From Paenibacillus flagellatus (GTDB lineage: Bacteria > Bacillota > Bacilli > Paenibacillales > NBRC-103111): a DNA stretch of 64,000 bases. The DNA is taken from the NCBI RefSeq assembly GCF_003217775.1, contig NZ_QJVJ01000002.1:310001-374000 (forward strand), given 5' to 3'. This document shows positions 52,858-62,249 of the stretch, piece by piece. Both the position numbers and the translations under genes were made by a program. Under the pieces are notes generated by a model. It was not told the DNA's origin, searched no databases, and saw only the letters and a program-made list of their open reading frames with translations. How positions within the stretch are numbered: the first letter of the stretch is position 1; the number at the start of each line of letters is the position of its first letter.

Positions 52858-53850
52858 ATGAGCGACGCTTTATTGGAAATTCGCAACTTGACGACGCAGT
52901 TCCGAACGGACAAAGGAACGTTTCCGGCGATCGCCGGCGTTCACTTTACGATAAACAAAGGTGAAATCGTTTGCATCGTAGGCGAGAGCGGGAGCGGGAA
53001 GACGGTCGCTTCACTGTCGGCGATGCAGCTGCTGCCGCCGGCGGGCCAAATCGCTTCGGGCGAAATTTGGTTCGAAGGACGGGATTTGACGAAGCTTTCG
53101 AAGAAGCAGCTGTCGCAAATACGCGGCAAATCGATGTCGATGATTTTTCAAGACCCGATGATGGCGCTGGACCCGGTGTTCACGTGCGGCAGCCAAATCG
53201 TCGAGGCGATCCGCCTCCACGAGAGCGTCTCCCGCTCCGCCGCGTACAAGCGTGCGGTCGAGCTGCTCGACCACGTCGGCATCGCCCACCCGTCGCGGGT
53301 GATGGAAGCGTATCCGCACGAGCTGTCCGGCGGCATGTGCCAGCGGATCATGATCGCGATGGCGCTCTCCTGCAGCCCGAAGCTGCTGATCGCCGACGAG
53401 CCGACGACGGCGCTCGACGTGACGGTGCAGGCGCAAATTCTCGAGCTGCTGAAGCGGATTCGCAGCGAAACCGGCATGAGCATCATGCTCATCACGCACG
53501 ATCTGGGCGTCGTCGCCGAGATGGCCGACCGCGTGGCCGTCATGTACGCCGGCAAAGTGATGGAGGAGGGGGATGTCCGCTCGATATTCCGCAATCCCCG
53601 CCATCCGTACACGCAAGGGCTCATTCGCTCGATTCCGCAGCCGGGCCAACGCGGCGGGAAGCTGCACAGCATCGCGGGGAACGTGCCGGGGATCGGCTCG
53701 ATGCCGACGGGCTGCCGGTTCCATCCGAGATGCGCGGACGCGACCGACGCGTGCAGACGAAGCGAGCCGGATTTGATCGAAACGGAAGAAGGCTGCAAAG
53801 CGCGCTGCTGGAAGGCGCATCCGTCGTGGGAGGAGGAAGAAGCGGGATGA
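52858..53850 (+). CDS. oppD: Oligopeptide ABC transporter ATP-binding protein (OppD/DppD type)
   Basis: ATG 52858 lies 8 bases after GGGGAG; earlier in-frame starts at 52849 and 52852 are too close to that box. Walker A GESGSGKT, signature LSGGMCQRIMIAMAL, Walker B LLIADEPTTALDV and switch THDLGVVAEMAD, plus the C-terminal oligopeptide/dipeptide (oligo_HPY) motif CRFHPRCADATDAC. First gene of the opp operon, which begins just after the MITE-like element. Confidence 0.93.
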   Translation: MSDALLEIRNLTTQFRTDKGTFPAIAGVHFTINKGEIVCIVGESGSGKTVASLSAMQLLPPAGQIASGEIWFEGRDLTKLSKKQLSQIRGKSMSMIFQDPMMALDPVFTCGSQIVEAIRLHESVSRSAAYKRAVELLDHVGIAHPSRVMEAYPHELSGGMCQRIMIAMALSCSPKLLIADEPTTALDVTVQAQILELLKRIRSETGMSIMLITHDLGVVAEMADRVAVMYAGKVMEEGDVRSIFRNPRHPYTQGLIRSIPQPGQRGGKLHSIAGNVPGIGSMPTGCRFHPRCADATDACRRSEPDLIETEEGCKARCWKAHPSWEEEEAG

Positions 53851-54860
53851 ACGACATACTGCTCGACGTCAAACGGCTCAAAAAATATTATCCGCTCCAA
53901 AAAAGCTGGCTGTCCGGCCGGCGCGGGCACGTGAAAGCGGTCGACGACGTCAGCTTCTCCATCTACAAGGGCGAGACGTTCGGACTCGTCGGCGAATCGG
54001 GCTGCGGGAAGAGTACGCTGTCCCGCGTCATTATGAGGCTGACGGATGCGGACGAAGGCGAGATCCGCTTCGAGGACCAAGATTTGCTGAAGATGAAGGG
54101 CGGCGCCCTCCGCCGGCATAGAGCGAAGCTGCAGATGGTGTTCCAGAAGCCGTTCGAATCGCTCAACCCGAGGAAGACGGTCGGGCAAATTATCGGGGCG
54201 CCTTTCGAAATCCACGGCGTCGCCTCCGGCTCCGACAAGGATAAGAGAGTGAAGCGGCTGCTCGAATTGGTGGGGCTGCCCTCGCAATACGCGGACCGGT
54301 ATCCGCACGAGTTTTCCGGCGGACAGCGCCAGCGCATCGGCATCGCGCGGGCGATCGCGCTCAACCCGAAGCTGGTCGTCTGCGACGAGGCCGTAAGCGC
54401 CCTGGACGTGTCGATCCAATCGCAAATTTTGAATTTGTTGAACGATTTGCAGCGGGAGTTCGGGTTGACGTACTTGTTCATCTCGCACAACTTATCGGTC
54501 GTCCAGCATATGAGCAACCGAATAGGGGTCATGTATTTGGGGAAAATGGTGGAGATCGCCGACGCCGACGAGCTGTACGCGAACGCCAGGCACCCGTACA
54601 CGAAGGCGCTGCTCTCCGCCATTCCGGCGCCGGATCCCGATGCCGGGAAGGAGCGGATCATCTTGACCGGAGACGTTCCGAGCCCGGTCAATCCGCCGCA
54701 GGGCTGCCGGTTTTGCACCCGGTGCCGGGACGCGATGCCGATCTGCAGCGAAGTCGCGCCCGAGTTTGTCCGGGTCGGCGACAACCATGAAGTCGCCTGC
54801 CACCTGTACGCGAACGACGGTCCGGCCTCCGGCTCGGTGGAGGGGGGGCGAGCGCCGTGA
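53847..54860 (+). CDS. oppF: Oligopeptide ABC transporter ATP-binding protein (OppF/DppF type)
   Basis: ATG 53847 overlaps the oppD stop. N-terminal KKYYPLQKSWLSGRRGHVKA is the OppF-type beginning; Walker A GESGCGKST, signature FSGGQRQRIGIARAIAL, Walker B LVVCDEAVSALDV, switch ISHNLSVVQHMS and the C-terminal CRFCTRCRDAMPIC motif are present. Together with OppD it powers the importer. Confidence 0.93.
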   Translation: MNDILLDVKRLKKYYPLQKSWLSGRRGHVKAVDDVSFSIYKGETFGLVGESGCGKSTLSRVIMRLTDADEGEIRFEDQDLLKMKGGALRRHRAKLQMVFQKPFESLNPRKTVGQIIGAPFEIHGVASGSDKDKRVKRLLELVGLPSQYADRYPHEFSGGQRQRIGIARAIALNPKLVVCDEAVSALDVSIQSQILNLLNDLQREFGLTYLFISHNLSVVQHMSNRIGVMYLGKMVEIADADELYANARHPYTKALLSAIPAPDPDAGKERIILTGDVPSPVNPPQGCRFCTRCRDAMPICSEVAPEFVRVGDNHEVACHLYANDGPASGSVEGGRAP

Positions 54861-55801
54861 TCCGTTACTTGACCGGCAAATTGTCGCTCGTCGTCGTTCA
54901 AGTGCTCGTCGTGAGCACGCTCGTCTTCTCGCTCATTCATCTGATGCCGGGCGATCCGGCGGCGCTCGTGCTCGGCACGGAGCGGGGAGGAGACGCCGCC
55001 GCTCTGGAGGAGATGCGCCACAAGCTCGGCTTGGACCAGCCGCTGCTTGCGCAGTACGGACATTGGATCGCCAATTTCGCCCGGTTCGACATGGGCGTCT
55101 CCCTGTACGATTCGACCCCGGTCCATACGTACGTTCTGCAGCGGCTGCCGAATACGATCGAGCTCGCGATCGTGGCGATCGTCCTCGCGGCGCTGATCGG
55201 GGTTCCGCTCGGCATCGTCGCCGCCTTGAAGCGGCAAAGCTTCGTCGATATGGCGCTGTCGTCGATCGCGGCGCTGGGCGTTTCGTTTCCCGTTTACGTG
55301 CTGGGCGCCTTCCTCATCCTGCTGTTCAGCTTCAAGCTGCATCTGCTGCCGGCGAGCGGATTCGTCGCTTTCTCCGACGACCCGGTCAAGCATATGCTCC
55401 GTCTGGCGCTGCCCGCCATAACGCTGGCGCTCGGCTTGGCGGCCTCGATCGCCCGGATGACGCGCTCGTCCATGCTGGAGGTGCTGAACAAGGAGTTCAT
55501 CCAGACGCTCCGGGCCAAAGGGGTTTCCGAATGGTCCATCGTATTCAAGCACGCGTTCCGCAACGCGATCATTCCCGTCGTTACGGTCATCGGCCTGCAG
55601 CTCGGCAACCTGATCGGGGGAACGGTGCTGATCGAATATTTGTTCAATTGGCCGGGGATGAGCACGCTGCTCGTGAAATCGATCGCGAATCGCGATTACC
55701 CGCTGATCCAAGGGTGCATCGTCGTCATGGCCTCCTTCTTCATCATCGTGAACATGCTCGTCGATTTGCTGTACGGTCTCATGGACCCGAGAGTGCGCTA
55801 A
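54857..55801 (+). CDS. oppB: Oligopeptide ABC transporter permease (OppB/DppB type)
   Basis: GTG start overlapping the oppF stop (GTGA). Six membrane helices, N-terminal LVVSTLVFSLIHLMPGDPAA, and the EAA-like loop NKEFIQTLRAKGVSEWSIVF characteristic of the family. 314 residues. Confidence 0.92.
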   Translation: MIRYLTGKLSLVVVQVLVVSTLVFSLIHLMPGDPAALVLGTERGGDAAALEEMRHKLGLDQPLLAQYGHWIANFARFDMGVSLYDSTPVHTYVLQRLPNTIELAIVAIVLAALIGVPLGIVAALKRQSFVDMALSSIAALGVSFPVYVLGAFLILLFSFKLHLLPASGFVAFSDDPVKHMLRLALPAITLALGLAASIARMTRSSMLEVLNKEFIQTLRAKGVSEWSIVFKHAFRNAIIPVVTVIGLQLGNLIGGTVLIEYLFNWPGMSTLLVKSIANRDYPLIQGCIVVMASFFIIVNMLVDLLYGLMDPRVR

Positions 55802-55814
55802 GGAGAGGAATCGC

Positions 55815-56639
55815 ATGCTGAGAAAGTTCGTCCGCAACAAAACGTTCGTGTTCAGTGTCATCGTCCTGCTTCCGATTCTGATCGTGGCGGCGATCGGGCC
55901 GTGGATCGTCCCGCACGATCCGCTCGAGCTGCATCCGGAAAACGTGCTCAAGCCGGCGCTGCCGGGCCATCCGCTCGGCACGGACGAATTCGGCCGGGAC
56001 ATCTTGAGCCGGCTCATCCTCGGGATACGCCCATCGCTTATCGTGGCGCTCGGCTCGACTTTGTTAGCGTTTACAACCGGTCTTCTGCTCGGTCTGACAG
56101 CGGGCTACTTCCGCGGCATCGCCGAGAAAGCGATCATGCGCGTCGTCGATATCGTCCTGTGCTTCCCGCCGATTTTGCTCGCCCTGATGGTGGTCGGCTT
56201 CTGGGGGGCCGGTGTATCCAACCTGATCGTCATCATCGGCATCGTCTATGCGCCGCATTTCGCCCGTATCGCCTATTCGTCGACGCTCCAGGTCAAGAAG
56301 CTGGAATACGTCGAGAGCGAGCTGTCGCTCGGCGCTTCGCACGGGCGGGTGCTGCTCGGTTGTATTTTGCCGAACATTTTGTCTCCGCTCATTATTCAGA
56401 TCAGCTTGACGATCGCGGCTTCGATTTTGCTGGAATCGGGACTCAGCTTCCTCGGGCTGGGGGTCGTGCCTCCGGCGCCTTCGTGGGGGCAGATGATCGG
56501 GCAGTCGCGCGGCTACATCAGCCTCAATCCGATGTACGCGGTATGGCCTTCGCTCTGTCTCGGCGTGACGATTTTGGCCGTCAATTTGCTCGGCGACAGT
56601 CTCCGGGACATTCTCGATCCGAAATTGAACCGCTCGTAA
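55815..56639 (+). CDS. oppC: Oligopeptide ABC transporter permease (OppC/DppC type)
   Basis: ATG follows AGGAGAGG. Motifs HPLGTDEFGRDILSRLILGI and the EAA-like loop SELSLGASHGRVLLGCILPN are those of OppC. Pairs with OppB, 13 bases upstream. A cre-like match (56062-56075) falls inside the gene and is probably chance. Confidence 0.92.
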   Translation: MLRKFVRNKTFVFSVIVLLPILIVAAIGPWIVPHDPLELHPENVLKPALPGHPLGTDEFGRDILSRLILGIRPSLIVALGSTLLAFTTGLLLGLTAGYFRGIAEKAIMRVVDIVLCFPPILLALMVVGFWGAGVSNLIVIIGIVYAPHFARIAYSSTLQVKKLEYVESELSLGASHGRVLLGCILPNILSPLIIQISLTIAASILLESGLSFLGLGVVPPAPSWGQMIGQSRGYISLNPMYAVWPSLCLGVTILAVNLLGDSLRDILDPKLNRS

Positions 56640-56720
56640 ATGCCGGTAATAAGGATTGCCGCTCCCCACGGGCCGTCCCTATTATAGATATCATAGGACT
56701 TGATAAAGGGAGGTTGCAGC

Positions 56721-58307
56721 ATGTTTAGAAGATTGTCGAACCTATTGTTCCTTGTACTGGCCGTCGCCCTCGTGGCGGCAGGATGCGGTCAAGGCGGTCA
56801 AGACGCGGCTTCCGGCACCTCGGCGAACACGGGCAAAACCGGCGCCGGAGGCGGCACGCTCATCTTCGGCTTGTCCGGCGAACCGAGCACGATGGATCCG
56901 CTCGTTCAGAACGGCGCGCCGGGAAGACCGATCAAGCTGGCTCTTTACCGCGGTCTCGTCAATTACGACAAGGAAGGCAAGCTGAGCAACGAGCTGGCGG
57001 AATCGTACACCGTATCCGAAGACAAGAAGACGTATACGTTCCGGCTTCGCGACGCCAAGTTTCATAACGGCGATCCGGTGACGGCGGAAGACGTCAAGTA
57101 CACGTTCGAGCGTATCGCCAATCCGAAAAACAACGCCACCTTCCGCAGCGAGCTGTCCATTATCGATCATATCGAAACGATCGACAGCAACATCGTCGCT
57201 ATTACGCTGAAGGAGCCCTCCGCCCCGTTCATCCACTACTTGGCGCTGCCGGAATCGGTCATCGTCTCGAAGAAATGGACGGAGGAGAAAAACGGCGATT
57301 TGAGCGCGAATCCGATGGGAGCGGGGCCGTTCAAGTTCGTGAAATGGACCAAGGGCCAAGAATTCGTCGTCGAGAAGTTCGACGGCTACTACAAGAAGGA
57401 CAAGGCGAAGCTGGGCACGGTCCGGTTCGTGTTCTATCCGGACGAGAACACCCGCGTCAACGCGCTGAAAGCGGGCGACGTCGACTTGATCGACTACGTG
57501 CCGTGGAAGGACGCCGCTTCGATCGAGCAGGATCCGAACCTGAAGCTCGACAGCGTAAGCGGTCCGTTCATGCAGCTGCAGTTCAACACGCAGTTCGCGC
57601 CGTTCAGCGATCCCCGGGTCCGCAAGGCGATTTCGTACGCGATCGACCGCAACACGATCATCAACACGGCGTTCAACGGACGGGGCAAGCCGATTTACGG
57701 CATCGCGATCCCGAAAGGCTATATGGGCTACGACGAGAAAAACGAAACGTATTTCGAGCACAACATCGACAAAGCGAAAAAGCTGCTGGCGGAAGCGGGC
57801 TACCCGAACGGCTTCAAGGCTCGCCTGTTGGCGACGTCGCAATATTCGTACCATCAGCAGACAGCCGTCGCCGTCCAGGCCGAGCTGAAGAAGGTCGGCA
57901 TCGAAATCGAGCTCGATCTGCCCGATTGGGCGACGCGCGTGAAGAAAAATACCGACGGCAACTACGACTTCGTCGTGGCGGGGACGTCCGGCGACATTAC
58001 GGACCCGGACTGGCTCAGCAACTTTTACAGCGGCGGTGCGGTCCGCCTGAACAACTCCGCGTACTTCAACGACGCGGAAATCAACAAGCTGCTGGTCGAC
58101 GGCCGCAAGGAGCTGGACGATGCGAAGCGGGAGGCGATCTACGGCAAGCTGATCGACCGCGCCCTCGATTTGTCGCCGTTCGTCTACTTGACGTGGAGGG
58201 AGCAGGCGTACGCCATGAAGAAAAGCGTCGCCGGATTCACGAACATGCCGGGCTTCCTGTCGTTCCAATCCGGCATTACGCTGGAAGATACGTCCATCGC
58301 CAAGTAA
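56721..58307 (+). CDS. oppA: Oligopeptide-binding lipoprotein (OppA/DppA type, SBP family 5)
   Basis: ATG 56721 follows AAGGGAGG, chosen over TTG/GTG-like starts upstream. Signal peptide with lipobox VAAGC. SBP_bac_5 motifs: LAESYTVSEDKKTYTFRLRD and FHNGDPVTAEDVKYTFERIA, and SDPRVRKAISYAIDRN. 528 residues. It captures the peptide for OppBCDF. A terminator and then a two-component system follow. Confidence 0.93.
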   Translation: MFRRLSNLLFLVLAVALVAAGCGQGGQDAASGTSANTGKTGAGGGTLIFGLSGEPSTMDPLVQNGAPGRPIKLALYRGLVNYDKEGKLSNELAESYTVSEDKKTYTFRLRDAKFHNGDPVTAEDVKYTFERIANPKNNATFRSELSIIDHIETIDSNIVAITLKEPSAPFIHYLALPESVIVSKKWTEEKNGDLSANPMGAGPFKFVKWTKGQEFVVEKFDGYYKKDKAKLGTVRFVFYPDENTRVNALKAGDVDLIDYVPWKDAASIEQDPNLKLDSVSGPFMQLQFNTQFAPFSDPRVRKAISYAIDRNTIINTAFNGRGKPIYGIAIPKGYMGYDEKNETYFEHNIDKAKKLLAEAGYPNGFKARLLATSQYSYHQQTAVAVQAELKKVGIEIELDLPDWATRVKKNTDGNYDFVVAGTSGDITDPDWLSNFYSGGAVRLNNSAYFNDAEINKLLVDGRKELDDAKREAIYGKLIDRALDLSPFVYLTWREQAYAMKKSVAGFTNMPGFLSFQSGITLEDTSIAK

Positions 58308-58331
58308 CAGGCGAGCTTCTGTTAGCCGATG

Positions 58332-58363
58332 CCCCCGGATGGTTGAATCTGGGGGTTTCTTCT
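58332..58363 (+). terminator. Terminator of the opp operon
   Basis: CCCCCGGAT / ATCTGGGGG form a 9 bp stem with one G-T pair, followed by TTTCTTCT. Confidence 0.75.
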
Positions 58364-58456
58364 CCTTGATGGACATCCCGTTCTTCAGTAGAATGAATAG
58401 TACATCCAGACCGGGAGGGGAAGCCGATACCGTACAAATGGAAGCTATGGGTCGGG

Positions 58457-60331
58457 TTGCTGTTCCGCAACCTGCAGATCCGGATTATCGTCTCCATCGT
58501 CGTCCTTCTCTTCTTCGCCGTATTTTTGTCGTTGAACATCAGCTTCAAGCATACGGAAACGCTGTTCGAGCAGGAAACGTCCGACCTGATGATCAGCAAC
58601 CTGGAGCAGATGGGCAACCAGGTCGAGAACGTGACGCTCGATATGCAGAAGCTGTCCAACGTGCTCAGCATCAACGACAGCGTCGCTTCGATTTTAAGCG
58701 CTTACACCAAGGGCGACGGCTTCGTCCCGTTCGGCGCGATCAAGACGCCGCGGGAGATGACCGCCGCGGATTCGGCAAGAATCGCACGGCTTGAAAACGT
58801 TTTGAATTTCGCCAAAAACAATACGTTTTTCAATTATAACGCGCACATGATCATGATCGGCGCCGACGGCGTCATCGCCAACGTCATGGGCAATCTCGTC
58901 AGCGATATCGACATGAACAAAGAATATTTGAACTTCAAGCAGGAGTTCGGGTCGCGTCTTCCGCGGGAGGAATGGTTCGCGTCCCTCGTCCGGAGAGAGC
59001 GCGACACCGTCTGGACGGTCCCGTATTCGTACCCGTTCCCGCAGGCGGGAGAGCCGAAAAGCTACGTATCGCTCGCCCGCACGATCAAAAGCAGCTTGAC
59101 CGGCGACATGCTCGGCGTCGTCATGATCAACGTCGATCTCGACGATTTCGTCTCGCTGTTCACGGTTCGATCGCACGGCTCGGTGCTGCTGCTCGACAGC
59201 GAGGATCGGATCGTCAAGGCGGCGGGGGAAGTGGCGCCGGCCGACATCGAAACGATCCGGTCGCAGCTGAAGCTGTACGGCAAGCAAAAAGGCTATTTCA
59301 TCGGCGAGTCGGGCGGCAGCCGGTACATGGTCAATTACTACAACCTGAACCGTCTCGACTGGACGATCGTCTCGGCGATTCCTTACGAGGACGTCATGAA
59401 CAACTCGACCGGTTTGAAAAACAAAGTGCTGACGATCAATTACGCCGTATTCGGCCTGTTCCTGCTGCTCAGCGTCGCCTTCATCCTGTATATTACGAAC
59501 CCGCTGAGACTGCTCATCCGGGATCTGAAAAAGAAAAAAATCGGCGTGTATCGCCTCGGCACGCAGGACATCTCGTATTCGGGCGACGTGCAGGGCATCG
59601 TCAAAAGCTTCGACCATCTGTTCAAGCGGGTCGACGAGCTCGTGCAGAAGGTGATGGACGAGCAGCGGCGGGAGCAGGAGCTGAAGTACGAGGCGCTCAA
59701 GGCGCAAATCAATCCGCATTTTCTGTTCAACACGCTCAATATTATCAAGTGGACCGCGATGATGAACGGCGCGTCCAACGCCTCCGGCATGATCGCCGAT
59801 TTGGGGCGGCTGCTCGAGGTGAGCATGAACAAGGGCGACGAGGACATTACGCTCAAGGAGGAGCTGGAGCTCGTCGAGGCGTACATGAACATCCAGAACG
59901 CAAGGTTCAACGACAGCATCGAATTGCAGCTGGACGTCGATCCCGGCTTGGAGGGCTGCTCGATCATCAAGCTGCTGCTGCAGCCGATCGTCGAAAATTG
60001 CATCCTGCACGGGTTGAAGCAGAAAAAGACCGGAGGAATGATCCGGATCGAAGCGCGCGCCCGGGACGGCCGTCTGCTCATCGGCGTGACGGACAACGGA
60101 GAAGGGATCGCCCCCGATCGGATCGGCGCCATCTTCCCCGAAGCGGAGGACGAGACGGACAAGAAAAACAAATTCAGCGGAGTGGGGCTGCGCAACATTC
60201 ACGAACGGCTGCAATTGAGGTTCGGCGAATCGTACGGCCTGCGGATCTCCTCCGGTCCCGGACAAGGGACGACGGTATCGGTCGCGATGCCGGTCATCCG
60301 GGCGGAGCAGCCGGTTTCCAAATCGAGCTAA
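58457..60331 (+). CDS. Sensor histidine kinase, YesM/LytS type
   Basis: TTG 58457 is the first canonical start but has no clear RBS. The frame is open upstream to a stop at 58394, and an ATA codon at 58427, six bases after GGGAGGGG, would give the natural-looking N-terminus with PYKWKLWVGLLFRNLQIRI; so translation may begin there. Domains: two membrane helices (about 8-30 and 310-335) around an extracellular dCache-like sensor, HAMP, then the HisK_5-type transmitter with QINPHFLFNTLNIIKW (His phospho-site) and an ATPase (IVENCILHGLKQK, GVGLRNIHERL). Partner: the YesN-type regulator 15 bases downstream. The pair sits after opp and usually controls carbohydrate ABC systems in this family. Confidence 0.9.
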   Translation: MLFRNLQIRIIVSIVVLLFFAVFLSLNISFKHTETLFEQETSDLMISNLEQMGNQVENVTLDMQKLSNVLSINDSVASILSAYTKGDGFVPFGAIKTPREMTAADSARIARLENVLNFAKNNTFFNYNAHMIMIGADGVIANVMGNLVSDIDMNKEYLNFKQEFGSRLPREEWFASLVRRERDTVWTVPYSYPFPQAGEPKSYVSLARTIKSSLTGDMLGVVMINVDLDDFVSLFTVRSHGSVLLLDSEDRIVKAAGEVAPADIETIRSQLKLYGKQKGYFIGESGGSRYMVNYYNLNRLDWTIVSAIPYEDVMNNSTGLKNKVLTINYAVFGLFLLLSVAFILYITNPLRLLIRDLKKKKIGVYRLGTQDISYSGDVQGIVKSFDHLFKRVDELVQKVMDEQRREQELKYEALKAQINPHFLFNTLNIIKWTAMMNGASNASGMIADLGRLLEVSMNKGDEDITLKEELELVEAYMNIQNARFNDSIELQLDVDPGLEGCSIIKLLLQPIVENCILHGLKQKKTGGMIRIEARARDGRLLIGVTDNGEGIAPDRIGAIFPEAEDETDKKNKFSGVGLRNIHERLQLRFGESYGLRISSGPGQGTTVSVAMPVIRAEQPVSKSS

Positions 60332-60345
60332 AGGGGGTTCGAGCA

Positions 60346-61962
60346 ATGTTGAAGGTGATGATCGTCGACGACGAAGCGCTCGTGCGCATCGGCATCAAAT
60401 CCTGCATCGAATGGGAAAAGTACGATATGGAGTTCGTCGGGCAAGCGGAGGACGGGGTGCAGGCGCTGGAGCTGATCGATGCGGTCCGACCGGATATCGT
60501 GCTGACCGACATCCTGATGCCGAACATGGACGGACTCGAGCTGATCGGAGAGATCGCCGCCCGCCATCCGCGCGTCAAGACGATCGTGCTGAGCTGTCAC
60601 AACGAGATGGATGCGGTCAAAAAAGCGATGAAGCTCGGCGCCGAGGACTACATCCTGAAGCTGTCGATGAAGCCGGAGACGATTCTGGACATCCTGATCA
60701 AGGTGAAGGCCGAGGTGGAGAAGGAGCGGCTGCAGCAGGAGGAGAAGCTTCATTTCGAGTCGGTGCTTCGGGCGAACAAGCAGGTGATCAAAAACGGCTT
60801 GTACAAAAAGCTGATGAGCGGCTCGATCTCGTACGACGAATTTTGGAAGGAGTCGTCGGTCATGCAGGTGCAGCCGGCGTTCGCCGATTACCTCGTCGTT
60901 CACGGGACGATCGACAATTTTTACGATGCGCCCGCGAAGAGCCGGCTCCGGGACAGCCACCTGCTCAGCGCTTCGTTTCAAAACATTTTGATGGAAGGGC
61001 TGTCCGAGTTCGCCAAAGCCGAATTCGCCGAGCTGGACGAAGGCGAATATGTGATGCTGCTGGACGGCTCGGCATTCGCCGCGGCCAACCGTTCGCTTCT
61101 GTCCGACCTGCTTCGCAAAATGAACGTGTCGCTCGAACGGTACTTGAACATTACCGTCACGTTTGCGGTGGCCGGCAAAACGGACCGGCTTCAGGAGGTG
61201 CCCGCCCTTTACGGGAAAGCGAAGACGACGTGCATGCACCGGTTTTACCGCGGCAAAGCCTGCATCCTGTTCGCGGACAGCGTCCCGGACTTCGTCGACA
61301 AGGAGATCGTGTTCGACCTGGAGGAGGAGAAGCGGCTCGAGGATTATATCCGTGCGGGAGACGGAGACGGCGTGAAGTCCGCCGTCGACCGGTTTTTCGA
61401 GTCCGGTCCCTCCGCCGGCGTCTATCATCCGATGAGGGTGAAGACGGCCGTGCTGAACGTCATGTACGTGTTCAAGAAGGTGCTCAAGCCATACGAGCAG
61501 CAGCTTCCGCCGCTCGACGGGGATTCGGGCAGACGGTGGACGGACCTCGTCCTCGAAGCCGAGACGCTGACCGATATCCGGCACGCCGTCGACGAGTACG
61601 TCGCCGACTCCATGCAGGCGGTCGCCTACGCGAAAGGACAGGCGGCCCGGCCCGAGATCGCGAGCATCAAGCGGTACGTGTACGAGAACATCGACCGGAA
61701 CATTTCGCTCGACGACGCTTCGAAATTTTCCAATATGAGCCGCAGCTACTTCTCGTTCCTGTTCAAGAAGGAAATCGGCGAAAGCTTCACCCACTTCGTC
61801 AACCGGACCAAGATGGAGAAGGCGAAGGATTACATCATGATCCACAATCTGAAAGTATACGAGGCGGCCGAGAAGGTCGGCATTCGGGACGAGGCTTACT
61901 TCAGCAAGCTGTTCAAAAAGTATATCGGGGTCAATCCGGGGAAAATAAAGGGCAAAGGCTAG
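60346..61962 (+). CDS. Response regulator, YesN/AraC type
   Basis: ATG 60346 follows AAGGGGG. Receiver domain (MLKVMIVDDEALVRIGIK, phospho-acceptor Asp in VLTDILMPNMDG, Lys in YILKLSMKPET), a long middle region with no obvious fold (about 150-430), and a C-terminal AraC-type double helix-turn-helix (IDRNISLDDASKFSNMSRSY, then VYEAAEKVGIRDEAYFSKLF). 538 residues, typical of YesN proteins in Paenibacillaceae. Regulator for the preceding kinase; targets not evident. Confidence 0.92.
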   Translation: MLKVMIVDDEALVRIGIKSCIEWEKYDMEFVGQAEDGVQALELIDAVRPDIVLTDILMPNMDGLELIGEIAARHPRVKTIVLSCHNEMDAVKKAMKLGAEDYILKLSMKPETILDILIKVKAEVEKERLQQEEKLHFESVLRANKQVIKNGLYKKLMSGSISYDEFWKESSVMQVQPAFADYLVVHGTIDNFYDAPAKSRLRDSHLLSASFQNILMEGLSEFAKAEFAELDEGEYVMLLDGSAFAAANRSLLSDLLRKMNVSLERYLNITVTFAVAGKTDRLQEVPALYGKAKTTCMHRFYRGKACILFADSVPDFVDKEIVFDLEEEKRLEDYIRAGDGDGVKSAVDRFFESGPSAGVYHPMRVKTAVLNVMYVFKKVLKPYEQQLPPLDGDSGRRWTDLVLEAETLTDIRHAVDEYVADSMQAVAYAKGQAARPEIASIKRYVYENIDRNISLDDASKFSNMSRSYFSFLFKKEIGESFTHFVNRTKMEKAKDYIMIHNLKVYEAAEKVGIRDEAYFSKLFKKYIGVNPGKIKGKG

Positions 61963-62069
61963 GTCGGAACGGTGCTCTCATAATTCGTTTCTTTCGCCTG
62001 ATGGCGAAGGGATTCTCCGGTTTTACGGAGGATTTCACATAAAAGACGAAGATTGTTCGAGCGGTCGCG

Positions 62070-62098
62070 TTGACACGTTCGGAATTTTGCAGTACCAT
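62070..62098 (+). promoter_or_regulatory. Promoter of the riboswitch-controlled gene
   Basis: Perfect TTGACA and TACCAT (-10-like) separated by 17 bases, ending 7 bases before the riboswitch aptamer. Two small hairpins without T-runs (about 61995-62040) separate it from the yesN-type gene. Confidence 0.6.
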
Positions 62099-62105
62099 AA
62101 TCGTT

Positions 62106-62172
62106 GTTCGTATATCTCCGGAGATAAGGTCCGGGGGTTTCTACAAGGAGCCGTAAATTCCTGACTACGAGC
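62106..62172 (+). ncRNA. Guanine-class purine riboswitch aptamer
   Basis: The segment folds as the purine three-way junction: P1 GTTCGTA / TACGAGC, P2 CTCCGG / CCGGGG with loop containing ATAAGG, J2/3 GTTTCTAC, P3 AAGGA / TTCCT with loop GCCGTAAA, and J3/1 ACTA. The junction base equivalent to position 74 is C (GACTAC), which in this class selects guanine or hypoxanthine, and U51 is kept, which argues against the 2'-deoxyguanosine variant. Confidence 0.95.
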
Positions 62173-62209
62173 GGGTCGAAGACTACCCGTTCGCGGTCGG
62201 GATTTTTTT
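62168..62209 (+). terminator. Expression platform of the purine riboswitch
   Basis: The 3' strand of P1 (ACGAG) can pair with the following CTACCCGTTCG region (CGAGCGGGT / ACCCGTTCG), while a downstream CCG-TTCG-CGG hairpin and seven T form a possible terminator. P1 formation by ligand would favour termination, so the gene is probably turned off by guanine. Exact pairing needs folding. Confidence 0.7.
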
Positions 62210-62249
62210 GTTGTCGCCGTCGTTCGGGACCATTACGGGAGGATAACCG

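Noticed and set aside
56062-56075. cre-like match TGTTAGCGTTTACA
   Set aside because: It lies inside oppC, far from any promoter; one mismatch matches of this kind are expected by chance.
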